A stretch of DNA of 64,000 nucleotides. It comes from an uncultured Clostridia bacterium (GTDB lineage: Bacteria > Bacillota > Clostridia > Oscillospirales > Ruminococcaceae). The position numbers and the translations under genes are program-made. A model generated the notes under the pieces. The model had not been told where the DNA came from. It saw nothing but the letters and a program-made list of their open reading frames with translations, and ran no database searches. The stretch's first letter is position 1. Each line of letters opens with the position of its first letter. This document shows positions 9,684 to 18,991 of this stretch, in pieces. Location of the stretch: the NCBI GenBank assembly GCA_947631455.1, contig CANRLH010000003.1, positions 186,001 to 250,000 of the forward strand, in the 5' to 3' direction.

Positions 9684-11921
9684 TCAGTAGTGGTTTCCCG
9701 AACAATATTCAGGAATATTAGAATCCTTATAGTAACCGATATCTGTGTTATAGCAGTTTTGTCCTGCGATAAGGCCGGTAGATTTGCAGTATTTAAGCTG
9801 TTTTACCGTATCCGGCATAGAGAATTCCTTTACAGTTCCTGCATCAGCAGCGTCGCCAAAAATGTTCTTCCATATCTGACCGATATTCTTATATAAATTC
9901 CTGTTGATTTCTTCTAACGGCTCATATCCTATCCAAACACCGCTTACGTACTCCGGCGTACAACCGACAAAAGTAAGATTCTGCCATTTATCGGAAGTAC
10001 CTGTTTTACCGACAAGATCAACGTTTGAGAGCTTAGCATATCTACCGGTACCCTCAGGATTTGTAATGACCGTCTGCATCATCCTGTTCATTACATATCC
10101 TGTCGAGGAATCAACCGCCTGCTCCGGAACATACTTATTTTCATAAACCACATTGCCAAGACGGTCAACTATTTTTGAAACAAATGCAGGCCTGTACCAT
10201 TTTCCCTGATTACCGAAAATCTGATATGCCGCAACCAGCTCATCAAGATAAACACCGTAAGTAAACTCACCGACAGTCATTGGTGAATAAGCATCATCGG
10301 TTTTACCGTCCTCATCAGCTACAAGCGAAGATAGGTGCATGGTGTTCTGTAAAAAGTTAAAACACTCAGTCGGTGTAAGCCTTTCAACGAGCTGTGCCGG
10401 TGCAGTATTAAGAGATTTGTAGATCATCTGATAAGTAAAGTAATTGTTGTACGACCAGTTTGAGGAATAACCGTCCTCAGAATAGTTTACAGGCCACTGC
10501 TCCTTTTTGCCGTCATCGTTTAATATCTCGATTGGCTGATCCTTAAACAAAGTCGAATAAGTTATAAGATCCTTATCCAGCGCCGGTGCATAAGAAGCTA
10601 TCGGCTTTATCGAAGAACCGGGCGAACGCCTTGCCATTGTTGCGTAACTTAGCGATCTTGAAACGGTCTTTTCGCCTCGGTCACCAACAACAGCCTTTAC
10701 GTTTCCGCTGTAATCCATTGCGATAAACGCCGCCTTCAACGGATCAGAATCCGGCACATAATATGCAAAATTAAGAGGATCTTTAAACTTCTCTTCGACC
10801 TGCTTCTGCAAATTCAGGTCGACATTGGTATAAATGGTATATCCTCCCGCCTGAAGCTTATCTTCAGCATCCTCATAATCTATGCCATCAGCTTCCATAA
10901 TAAGATCAATGGAATCGTTTATGGCGCTGTCAATATAATATGAAGAAACACCTACGCACTCATACTTATTGTCAGTGTTTTCGACTGCCGTCGTAAAATC
11001 CGGATCTCCCGTGACATGGAGTTCCTCAGCAAGTGCCTCTTTATACTCGTTGTCAGTTATAGCACCTATATCAAGCATATTCTTCAAGATAAAGTCGTTA
11101 GCACGACCTACGTTCATATCATAGTCATATACCGGGTTATAAACCGTCGGCGCACGGGCTATAGCCGCTAGCGAAGCAGCCTCCTTAACAGAGAGATCAG
11201 CAACATCCTTTGAAAAATAATAGTTTGCAGCCGCCTGAACACCGCACACATTGTTACCTAGCGGAATAATGTTCAGATACGCCTCCAAAATATCGTTTTT
11301 TGTTGCCGTTTTTTCAAGATTGATAGCTCTGAAGATCTCTCTTATTTTTCTGGCATATCCCTCGCCGCCTAGCTGTGCGTCATCTCCAGTAATATTCTTT
11401 ATTACCTGTTGTGTTATTGTCGAACCGCCCTGATTGCTATCATAAATCGGAATAAATACGTTTATGAAAGCCGCCATGGTTCTTTTAAAATCCACTCCGT
11501 CATGGGTTTGGAAATGAGCATCCTCAGTAGAAACAAATGCGTCCTGAACATGCATAGGTATATTGCTTAGATCGACCCACGTTCTCTTTTCGCCGTTATT
11601 AGACATCGAATAGTACAATGTGTACTGTTCGCTTGTCTTGTCCTCTTTGTTATACTCAGGGTTGTCCGCCAGAAAACGGGTCGTAAAATTAACCTCAACA
11701 TTTTCAAGACTTATCGAAGATGTAGTATCTGCAAAGTTAAGAATATAAATAGTAAGAGCCGTTACCAAAATAGAACTGCTGATAATAATTATCAGAAAAA
11801 CCGACAGTAAGAGCGTAAGCAGCACCTTCATCACCTTATATGCCTTACCGTGCTTTTTAACTTTTCTTTTTGTTGTCCTCGGCGTATTTGCCGATGATGA
11901 ATACATATCCTCTCTTTTCAT
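9684..11921 (-). CDS. Class A penicillin-binding protein (transglycosylase/transpeptidase)
   Basis: GT51 motifs (EDAHFQTHDGVD, QGGSTITQQVIKN) and transpeptidase motifs (SPGSSIKP, KTGTSDKW). Confidence 0.94.
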   Translation of the reverse strand: MKREDMYSSSANTPRTTKRKVKKHGKAYKVMKVLLTLLLSVFLIIIISSSILVTALTIYILNFADTTSSISLENVEVNFTTRFLADNPEYNKEDKTSEQYTLYYSMSNNGEKRTWVDLSNIPMHVQDAFVSTEDAHFQTHDGVDFKRTMAAFINVFIPIYDSNQGGSTITQQVIKNITGDDAQLGGEGYARKIREIFRAINLEKTATKNDILEAYLNIIPLGNNVCGVQAAANYYFSKDVADLSVKEAASLAAIARAPTVYNPVYDYDMNVGRANDFILKNMLDIGAITDNEYKEALAEELHVTGDPDFTTAVENTDNKYECVGVSSYYIDSAINDSIDLIMEADGIDYEDAEDKLQAGGYTIYTNVDLNLQKQVEEKFKDPLNFAYYVPDSDPLKAAFIAMDYSGNVKAVVGDRGEKTVSRSLSYATMARRSPGSSIKPIASYAPALDKDLITYSTLFKDQPIEILNDDGKKEQWPVNYSEDGYSSNWSYNNYFTYQMIYKSLNTAPAQLVERLTPTECFNFLQNTMHLSSLVADEDGKTDDAYSPMTVGEFTYGVYLDELVAAYQIFGNQGKWYRPAFVSKIVDRLGNVVYENKYVPEQAVDSSTGYVMNRMMQTVITNPEGTGRYAKLSNVDLVGKTGTSDKWQNLTFVGCTPEYVSGVWIGYEPLEEINRNLYKNIGQIWKNIFGDAADAGTVKEFSMPDTVKQLKYCKSTGLIAGQNCYNTDIGYYKDSNIPEYCSGNHY

Positions 11922-11980
11922 AGCAATACCTTTCAAAAATTAAATAAAAAACTTGCTCCATTAAACGCTAAAAATCTATT

Positions 11981-12018
11981 TGACAGCTAAACCAAGCAAA
12001 CATAAAACTTAGCTGTCA
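11981..12018 (-). repeat. Perfect 10-bp inverted repeat in the PBP 5' leader
   Basis: tgacagctaa / ttagctgtca, 18-nt loop. Confidence 0.7.
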
Positions 12019-12069
12019 CTTTTATCATAACATTACTTAATAAATACAAGTAAACACCTATATAAAATT

Positions 12070-12098
12070 AGTATACCACAACCCGATAAAAAAGTAAA
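12070..12098 (-). promoter_or_regulatory. Candidate PBP promoter (TTTACT-17-TATACT)
   Basis: Reverse strand -35 12093-12098, -10 12070-12075. Confidence 0.5.
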
Positions 12099-12247
12099 GA
12101 GGAGCAAGCAAAAACTTACCCCTCATATTTTTATAAATATATTTTAAGAACAATACGGCTTAATTTTTTTATATACCGTATTACAGAAACAGCTTATCTT
12201 GGTAATTTAGAGTTAAGATGCGTTTAATTCACATCTTCGGCTGCATC

Positions 12248-14344
12248 TTAATCTTCTTCCTTAACCTCAGATTCGTCTTCAGCAGGCTCATCAGACAGAG
12301 AAGCATCAATTACTTCTTCTATTACCTCAACGTCGTCATTCTCAGGATGTTCGTCATCTGTTGAATAAACCACAGCGCTTTCGGTTTCCGGCTCATCCTC
12401 AGCCACAGCCGGCTCATCCTCATCTTCAGGTAAAAGCGCCCTGATAGAAAGGCTTACTCTCTTTTGCTCAGCATCAATTTCTGTAATCTTTACATTAACC
12501 TCATCACCGACCTCCAAAAAGTCAGCAACATTGTCAACTCTCTTGTTAGCGATCTGAGAAATGTGTATAAGTCCGTCAATTCCTTCTATTATTCTTGCAA
12601 AAGCACCAAATGACGTAATCGAAACAATGGTAACCTTTATTTCCTGACCAACACCGAAATTCCTGTTGAAAATAGTCCACGGATTATCCTCGTCCTTTTT
12701 CATCACGAGAGATACCTTTCCGTTTTCTGCATCTATATCCTTGATAGTGACCTCGACCTCATCGCCGATTGATACGGCGTCAGACGGATGCTTTATTCTC
12801 TTCCATGTCAAATCAGGCTTTCTTACAAGCCCGTCAACTCCACCAAGATCAACAAACGCACCGTATTCTGTAATGCTCTTTACCGTACCCGTTCTCACCT
12901 GTCCAGCCTGAGCAGTCTCAAAGAAAGCAACCCTTGCCTTTTCTCTTTCTTCTCTGAGTACCGCACGAATTGAGCCGACAGCGCGATTTCTTCTCTCTTC
13001 AACATCTATGATTTTAAAATTAACTTCTGATTTCAACAGATCATCAAGACTGCCGCCTTTATTTATTCCGGTCTGACCGGCAGGTATAAATACACTTACA
13101 CCGTTTGTTGAAACCAGAACTCCGCCCTTAACTACCTTGTTGACTACTCCCGTTAAAACGGAACCGTCTTCTTTAGCGCTTTTAATAGTCTCGAAACCGA
13201 CCATAGCATCAACTTTCTTCTTAGAAAGAGTAACAATACCCTCTTGATCGTTAGTCTTTAACACAATAACGTCAACCGTATCGCCAACTGCTAAAACCTC
13301 TTCGGGCCTTTTGGTAACGTCATCTGTTATCTCAGACGCAGGGATTATTCCCGTGCTCTTAACGCCGATATCAACAAGCGCTTCGCTCTTATTGACAGCG
13401 GTTACCGTACCGGTCAGCTTTGCTCCTATATATATTTTTTTGAAGGACTGTTCAACAGCCTCTTCAAAATTGAAATTCTCCTCATTGTTAAGAATCTCAG
13501 TCATGGTCCTTTCTACCTCCTTGATAATATACGCCGGAGTCGATGCACCGGCAGAAATTCCTACGAATTTCACATTAGAACAGTCAAGATCATAAAGCTC
13601 TTTGTAATCCTCCACCAAATATGTCCGACAGTACTGACTGCACACCTCTTTCAGCTTAAGCGTGTTCGAGCTGTGCCTTCCTCCGACGATTAGCATAATG
13701 TCCACAGACTTTGCAAGCTCCATCGCCTCATTCTGCCTTTTAGCCGTAGCACTGCAAATGGTGTCAAAAACCAAAACATCATCAAAAGCGTTAAGCACTT
13801 TATTCTTTAATTCATCCCACACGGATTTGTTAAAAGTGGTCTGAGAAACAACCGCGATTTTTTCGTCCTTTGAAAGCTGCTTAAAAATTTCTTCAAGCTC
13901 TTTATCGGTCGAAAAAACAAAAGCCTTTCCTTCACAGTGTCCCTTGATGCCAATAACCTCGGGATGATCTTTGTCGCCCGCAATAAGCATTGTATATCCT
14001 CGGCGCGAATGCTCAAGGCATATATTATGTATTCGGGCAACAAAAGGACAAGTAGCGTCAACTATCTGCGCACCGATTGCATCAAGCTCGTCATAAACTG
14101 ACTTTGAAATGCCGTGCGAGCGGATCACCGCAACGCACCCCTCAGCATCTTTAACGCTGTCAACAGCAAAAACGCCCTTTTTTTCAAGATCAGAAACAAC
14201 GCTCTGATTATGGATGATGGGTCCTAATGTAACAACCTTTTTTACTCGGTTATTTAGTTCATTATACACCATTTTCATTGCCCTGTCTACACCAAAACAA
14301 AATCCGGCAGTGCTTGCGACTAAAATTTTACAATTTGTTAACAT
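12248..14344 (-). CDS. ispH: Fusion: 4-hydroxy-3-methylbut-2-enyl diphosphate reductase (IspH) + 30S ribosomal protein S1
   Basis: N-terminal IspH (AGFCFGVDRAMKM, TLGPIIHNQSVV, DATCPFV, GISAGASTP) then repeated S1 domains (GAKLTGTVTAVNKSEALVDIGVKSTGIIP, GTVKSITEYGAFVDLGGVDGLV, SFGAFARIIEGIDGLIHISQI). Confidence 0.95.
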   Translation of the reverse strand: MLTNCKILVASTAGFCFGVDRAMKMVYNELNNRVKKVVTLGPIIHNQSVVSDLEKKGVFAVDSVKDAEGCVAVIRSHGISKSVYDELDAIGAQIVDATCPFVARIHNICLEHSRRGYTMLIAGDKDHPEVIGIKGHCEGKAFVFSTDKELEEIFKQLSKDEKIAVVSQTTFNKSVWDELKNKVLNAFDDVLVFDTICSATAKRQNEAMELAKSVDIMLIVGGRHSSNTLKLKEVCSQYCRTYLVEDYKELYDLDCSNVKFVGISAGASTPAYIIKEVERTMTEILNNEENFNFEEAVEQSFKKIYIGAKLTGTVTAVNKSEALVDIGVKSTGIIPASEITDDVTKRPEEVLAVGDTVDVIVLKTNDQEGIVTLSKKKVDAMVGFETIKSAKEDGSVLTGVVNKVVKGGVLVSTNGVSVFIPAGQTGINKGGSLDDLLKSEVNFKIIDVEERRNRAVGSIRAVLREEREKARVAFFETAQAGQVRTGTVKSITEYGAFVDLGGVDGLVRKPDLTWKRIKHPSDAVSIGDEVEVTIKDIDAENGKVSLVMKKDEDNPWTIFNRNFGVGQEIKVTIVSITSFGAFARIIEGIDGLIHISQIANKRVDNVADFLEVGDEVNVKITEIDAEQKRVSLSIRALLPEDEDEPAVAEDEPETESAVVYSTDDEHPENDDVEVIEEVIDASLSDEPAEDESEVKEED

Positions 14345-14346
14345 TT
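14327..14346 (-). repeat. Copy 1 of recurrent 20-bp word AAATGTTAACAAATTGTAAA
   Basis: Identical to 60086-60105; 19/20 with 36356-36375; overlaps the cmk-plsC stop and ispH start. Confidence 0.85.
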
Positions 14347-15689
14347 CCCTCAACCAATTCGGTAATAGAAGCCATTATTTCGTTGCGCATTATTCTGAGC
14401 TTTTTAGGAGAACAATCATCGACACCGATTTCTTTAGGAATAATGGGCTTTCCAAATTTCACCGTAACCTTTCTGCGAAATTTTAATTTTCCTTCAAATA
14501 CGATCCCCACAGGTATTACAGGAACCTGAGCCATGGCAGCGACAAGCGCTACTCCTGTTTTTCCCTTCAAAACCTTTCCGTCCTTTGATCTTGTACCCTC
14601 GGGAAAAATTACAAGATTATATCCCTTATTTAGCCTTTCTATCGACATGTCAATGGCCTCTGCGCCACCCTTTCCCCTGGCAACGGGAAAAGCACCGAAA
14701 ATTCTTATAATTGCCGTGAAGAAAATATTTTTCTTAAAAAGCTCCTCTTTAGCCATAAATGAGAACATAACCTTTGGCTTTAAGGAAATCAAAATAGGAT
14801 CGGTATAGCTTCTGTGATTGCTAGCAAAAATATTAGAGCCGTCCTTTGGTACGTTTTCAAGTCCTTCAAAATGAAGGTCAAGGTATATATAATATATTGC
14901 TTTTGCCACAAGGCGCAGAAACTCATGCGCAATGCGCTTAAAAAGAGGCGTTTTTCTTCCCTTTACTACAGGACGTACCTTTGGGACTTCCCTGCGGGAT
15001 TCTTTCGCAACGGCGTCTTTGATTATCCATATAACCCTGTCGACCGCCTTTTCGAGCGAAATGCAGGTAGAATCTATCTCAACAGCGTCGTCAGCTTTCT
15101 TAAGAGGCGCAACCGATCTGTGTGTGTCGTTGTAATCCCGCTGCTCAATATCTTTTAAAATATCTTCGTAAACTACGCTTTCTCCCCGGGCAATAAGCTC
15201 ATCATACCTGCGTTTTGCGCGCTCTTCACTTGACGCGGTGAGGAAAATTTTCACCTGTGCGTGAGGTAAAACAACAGTTCCGATATCTCTGCCGTCCATT
15301 ATTACATTGTTTTCCTTAGCAAGATCCTTCTGAAGCGACAACAAAAATTCCCTTGTCGCGGGTACCGCAGAAACCTTTGAAGCAGCCATAGAAATCTCTG
15401 GCGTGCGTATCCTGTCGCTTACATCCTCACCATTTAAAATTATTCTCTGACCATCGTCTGTATGTATCAGACTTATGTCAATATCTTTAAGCGCAGAAAT
15501 AACCTCCTGCTCATCATCAGGGCTTTTGCCGCTTGACAAAATATACAGTGCTACTGCTCTGTACATAGCTCCTGTATCCACGTAAAGGTATTTAAGCTTT
15601 TCTGCCGCAGCCTTTGCAATAGTAGACTTTCCTGCACCGGAAGGTCCGTCAAGCGCCACATTTATACTCATTTTGTATCTTCCTTTCAA
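14328..15689 (-). CDS. cmk: Fusion: cytidylate kinase + 1-acyl-glycerol-3-phosphate acyltransferase (PlsC)
   Basis: ALDGPSGAGKSTIAKAAAEKL P-loop, MDGRDIGTVVLP; C-terminal NHRSYTDP (HX4D) and FPEGTRSKDG. Confidence 0.94.
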   Translation of the reverse strand: MKGRYKMSINVALDGPSGAGKSTIAKAAAEKLKYLYVDTGAMYRAVALYILSSGKSPDDEQEVISALKDIDISLIHTDDGQRIILNGEDVSDRIRTPEISMAASKVSAVPATREFLLSLQKDLAKENNVIMDGRDIGTVVLPHAQVKIFLTASSEERAKRRYDELIARGESVVYEDILKDIEQRDYNDTHRSVAPLKKADDAVEIDSTCISLEKAVDRVIWIIKDAVAKESRREVPKVRPVVKGRKTPLFKRIAHEFLRLVAKAIYYIYLDLHFEGLENVPKDGSNIFASNHRSYTDPILISLKPKVMFSFMAKEELFKKNIFFTAIIRIFGAFPVARGKGGAEAIDMSIERLNKGYNLVIFPEGTRSKDGKVLKGKTGVALVAAMAQVPVIPVGIVFEGKLKFRRKVTVKFGKPIIPKEIGVDDCSPKKLRIMRNEIMASITELVEGNVNKL

Positions 15690-16903
15690 AAGTTAAGTGA
15701 AACAGCGTTTGCTGTTGAGAAAGCGATCTGTAAATTAAATCCGCCGGTATAAGCGTCGACATCTAAAACCTCACCTATAAAGTATAGCGAGCTTATCCTT
15801 TTGCACTCCATGGTTTTAGGATTTATCTCTCTGGTGTCGATCCCGCCTCTGGTAATTATAGCCTCATCGATCGGGCGTTTTCTGTGTACTGTCAGCGGAA
15901 ATGCTTTAATATTTTTTAAAAGCGCTTTTCTTTGTTCTCTGGTAATAAGATTTACCTTTGTATCGCCGTTTATCAAGCTCAATTTAAGCACCGCAGGAAC
16001 CAGAGACGACGGCAAGAGCTTTGTAAGAGTGTTTGCAATGATTCGGTTTGTATTCATAGAAAAATCACGCAAAAGTCGTGTGTCAAGTTTACCTTCGTCA
16101 AGTCCCGGCTTAAGGTCAATTTCATACCGATAACTCTTTGAGTCCTGCATATGTGCAGAAGATGAAAGCACCAGAGGTCCCGAAACCCCAAAGTGAGTAA
16201 ATAGCATTTCACCAAGCTCCTCAAAAACAGGCTTTTTAACGTCCTCCTCGAATAGCTTAAGCGTAACATTTCTCAAAGAAAGCCCCATAAGCTCGCCTAT
16301 AAAATTCTCTTTAATTTCAACAGGTACAAGCGAAGGAGTTATAGGCACTACTGAAATTCCAAGCTTGTCTGCAAACTTGTATCCGTCGCCGGTAGATCCT
16401 GTTTTTGGATAGCTTTTGCCGCCAGTCGCTACGATAACAGCGTCAGCCAAATAATTTTTATCACTTGTTTTTACGCCCTGAGCTTTTCCGGACAAAACCA
16501 GAATTTCCTTTACGTTATCAAAAACGAATCTCACGCCCAGAGACTTTGCCCTTCGTATCAAGGCATCGGCAACATCGCTTGCCTTGTCGCTTTGCGGAAA
16601 AACCCGCCTTCCTCTTTCAGTCTTGAGCTTTAAACCCAGGCTTTCAAAAAACTCCATAGTATCATATGCGTCAAAAGCATTGAGTGAAGAATACATAAAC
16701 CGGGGATTTCTGGCAATATTTTTTAGTATGTCGTCAACATCGCTTGCGTTTGTCAGATTGCATCTGCCCTTACCTGTTATCAAAAGTTTTTTGCAAAGCA
16801 GTTTTTCGTGTTCAAATACAATGACCTCATTATCTCTTTCGGCACACTTCACAGCAGCCATAAGTCCTGAAGCTCCTCCGCCGACTATTATGATTTTGCT
16901 CAC
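15686..16903 (-). CDS. HI0933-family NAD(P)/FAD-dependent oxidoreductase
   Basis: IIVGGGASGLMAAVKCAERDNEV; GKGRCNLTNA; TRGGIDTREINPKTMECK; ATGA overlap with downstream gene. Confidence 0.9.
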   Translation of the reverse strand: MSKIIIVGGGASGLMAAVKCAERDNEVIVFEHEKLLCKKLLITGKGRCNLTNASDVDDILKNIARNPRFMYSSLNAFDAYDTMEFFESLGLKLKTERGRRVFPQSDKASDVADALIRRAKSLGVRFVFDNVKEILVLSGKAQGVKTSDKNYLADAVIVATGGKSYPKTGSTGDGYKFADKLGISVVPITPSLVPVEIKENFIGELMGLSLRNVTLKLFEEDVKKPVFEELGEMLFTHFGVSGPLVLSSSAHMQDSKSYRYEIDLKPGLDEGKLDTRLLRDFSMNTNRIIANTLTKLLPSSLVPAVLKLSLINGDTKVNLITREQRKALLKNIKAFPLTVHRKRPIDEAIITRGGIDTREINPKTMECKRISSLYFIGEVLDVDAYTGGFNLQIAFSTANAVSLNF

Positions 16904-16904
16904 T

Positions 16905-17768
16905 CTATTTCTCCCTTGTATCGTAAGCGTTATATTTATCCCAGATCGTTTCCAAAAGCTTAAAGTTGTTTGAGATCATATCCTTTTTCTTTATGGAAAC
17001 GGCAACCAAAAGCGCATTTAAAAGAGAAAACGGCGCGACAAGAGAATCCACAAAGCTTGCCATATCGCTTCTTGCCAAAAGCAGGCAGTCAGCATACTTA
17101 GCAAGCGGAGAGTTTTCCGAGTCCGTAAAAGCCACAACTCCCGCGCCCTTATCCTGTGCAAATTTAAGCCCGGCAAGAGTCTGGGTGGAATATCTCGGGA
17201 AAGAAAACCCGATGATCACATCCTTTTCGTCGATCCTCATAATCTGTTCCAGCATTTCGCTGGCGGAAGATGGCTTGACTCTCTTTACATAAGGGAACAT
17301 AAGATTCAAATAATACTCACTAAAAGACGCAAGTGCCGATGAGCTTCTGTTTCCGATAATATAAATAGAATTCGCATTCGCTATTCTTTCAACTGCTCTG
17401 TTAAAGTCATCCTTTGAAATTCCGCCGAGAGTTTCTCTTATTCGATCAACATCTATCGACATTACCTGCTCTAAGAGATCGCCCTCTCCTATCCTGTTAT
17501 CGGTAAGCTCCATACGCTGAACGGCAGTAAGCCTGTTTCTCATAAGCTCCTGAAGATTCTTCTGAAACTCAGGATAGCCCTTAAAGCCCAGAAGAGTTGC
17601 AAATCTTACAACGGTAGATTCAGATACGCCTACATTTTCTCCCAGCTTTGAAGCGGTCATAAACGCCGATTTGTCAAAATGCTCGATTACATACTGCGCA
17701 ATAAGTCTGTGTCCCTTTGAAAAGTTATGCTTGTTTTCCTCAAGCATCTTCAAAAGATTTCCTTCCAT
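16905..17768 (-). CDS. MurR/RpiR family transcriptional regulator
   Basis: N-terminal HTH (GVSESTVVRFATLLGFKGYPEFQ) plus SIS domain (IYIIGNRSSSALASF). Confidence 0.92.
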   Translation of the reverse strand: MEGNLLKMLEENKHNFSKGHRLIAQYVIEHFDKSAFMTASKLGENVGVSESTVVRFATLLGFKGYPEFQKNLQELMRNRLTAVQRMELTDNRIGEGDLLEQVMSIDVDRIRETLGGISKDDFNRAVERIANANSIYIIGNRSSSALASFSEYYLNLMFPYVKRVKPSSASEMLEQIMRIDEKDVIIGFSFPRYSTQTLAGLKFAQDKGAGVVAFTDSENSPLAKYADCLLLARSDMASFVDSLVAPFSLLNALLVAVSIKKKDMISNNFKLLETIWDKYNAYDTREK

Positions 17769-17774
17769 AACCGT

Positions 17775-17990
17775 CTATTCCTCCCAAAGAGAATCCTGAA
17801 GCTCAATGTTTTCTTTTTGTCTTTCTTCGGTTTCTTTCAAAAGCCTTATACATTGACTGTCAGTTTTTTCAATTATATCGTTTACCAGAATGTCTTTTGG
17901 CATATCCAGAATGCTCACAAAATCAATTTCTCCATTTTCGCTTTCAAGCTTTACTATTCCCTCACTTATGCTCAATACGCTATACTTCAT
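17775..17990 (-). CDS. DUF3006-like small protein
   Basis: MKYSVLSISEGIVKLESENGEIDFVSILDMPKDILVNDIIE; adjacent to ComEC-like MBL protein. Confidence 0.65.
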   Translation of the reverse strand: MKYSVLSISEGIVKLESENGEIDFVSILDMPKDILVNDIIEKTDSQCIRLLKETEERQKENIELQDSLWEE

Positions 17991-17994
17991 TATA

Positions 17995-18918
17995 TTATTC
18001 CTTCTCAACTGTCAAATCAAGATTTTTAAAATCGCAGCCAAAAACGATATTGCCGTTTTTATCTGTTCTGTATATCATGTCGGTGTATTTTTTAACGCGC
18101 TTTAGTGCCGCCTCGTTAGGATGTCCGTAGCTATTATCCGATCCCACGCTTATTACAGCGCATACCGGGTTTACGGCCTTTAACAGATTGCTTCCGGTTG
18201 AAGACGAGCTGCCGTGATGTCCCATTGCCAGTACGTCCGCAGAAAGATCTTGTTTCTTACTTAAAAGCTCTTTTTCAGCGGTAGTTTCAAGGTCGCCCAT
18301 AATCAAAAACTTTCCAGCATTGGTAGTTATCTTAGTCACTACCGAATAGTTGTTAAGGTCGCTGTAATCACCGCTCATGGCAAAAGTGTTCACGGTAACG
18401 CTTCCCAAAGAAAACTCCTCGTCCTTTGCAGCATTTACCTTAAGCCCCTTGTTCTTTATTGCATTTAATAAATTTGTATACGTAAGGCTTGTCGGGACAA
18501 GCTTATCGGGAATTTTCGGCATAATGATCTTGCTTACCTCAATGTCGCTGTTTATAACGTCAATAAGCCCGCCTATGTGATCTGTGTGCTGGTGAGTTGC
18601 TATAATGTAATCAAGCTTTGTTATCCCGCACGTCTTAAGATAAGCCACAACATCTTTGCCTTTTTCAGCCTCACCGCCGTCAATAAGCATTGAGCTGTCG
18701 CCTGATATTACAAGTGCGCTGTTACCTTGACCTACATCAATAAAGCTTACCGATGTATCAGACTCAAGCGCATTTTGTATACCTTCTGTGATATCTGCCT
18801 TTTCACCCAGAGATATAATTTTAAAATGATCGAGCAGCCCGAAAACTAAAACTACTAGTCCTACAAGAGCAATACCAAATGCGCTTATTTTATTTTTTGT
18901 CTTTTTATTTTTTGCCAT
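17995..18918 (-). CDS. ComEC/Rec2-like MBL-fold metallohydrolase with N-terminal TM segment
   Basis: SFIDVGQGNSALVISGDSSMLIDGG, THQHTDHIGG, MGDLE, LAMGHHGSSSST. Confidence 0.92.
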   Translation of the reverse strand: MAKNKKTKNKISAFGIALVGLVVLVFGLLDHFKIISLGEKADITEGIQNALESDTSVSFIDVGQGNSALVISGDSSMLIDGGEAEKGKDVVAYLKTCGITKLDYIIATHQHTDHIGGLIDVINSDIEVSKIIMPKIPDKLVPTSLTYTNLLNAIKNKGLKVNAAKDEEFSLGSVTVNTFAMSGDYSDLNNYSVVTKITTNAGKFLIMGDLETTAEKELLSKKQDLSADVLAMGHHGSSSSTGSNLLKAVNPVCAVISVGSDNSYGHPNEAALKRVKKYTDMIYRTDKNGNIVFGCDFKNLDLTVEKE

Positions 18919-18991
18919 TTTTCCTTACCCTGATAAGTGACTAATTACACTTAAAATACTGATAACTCTCAATCCGCCTTAGGCTGATTTT

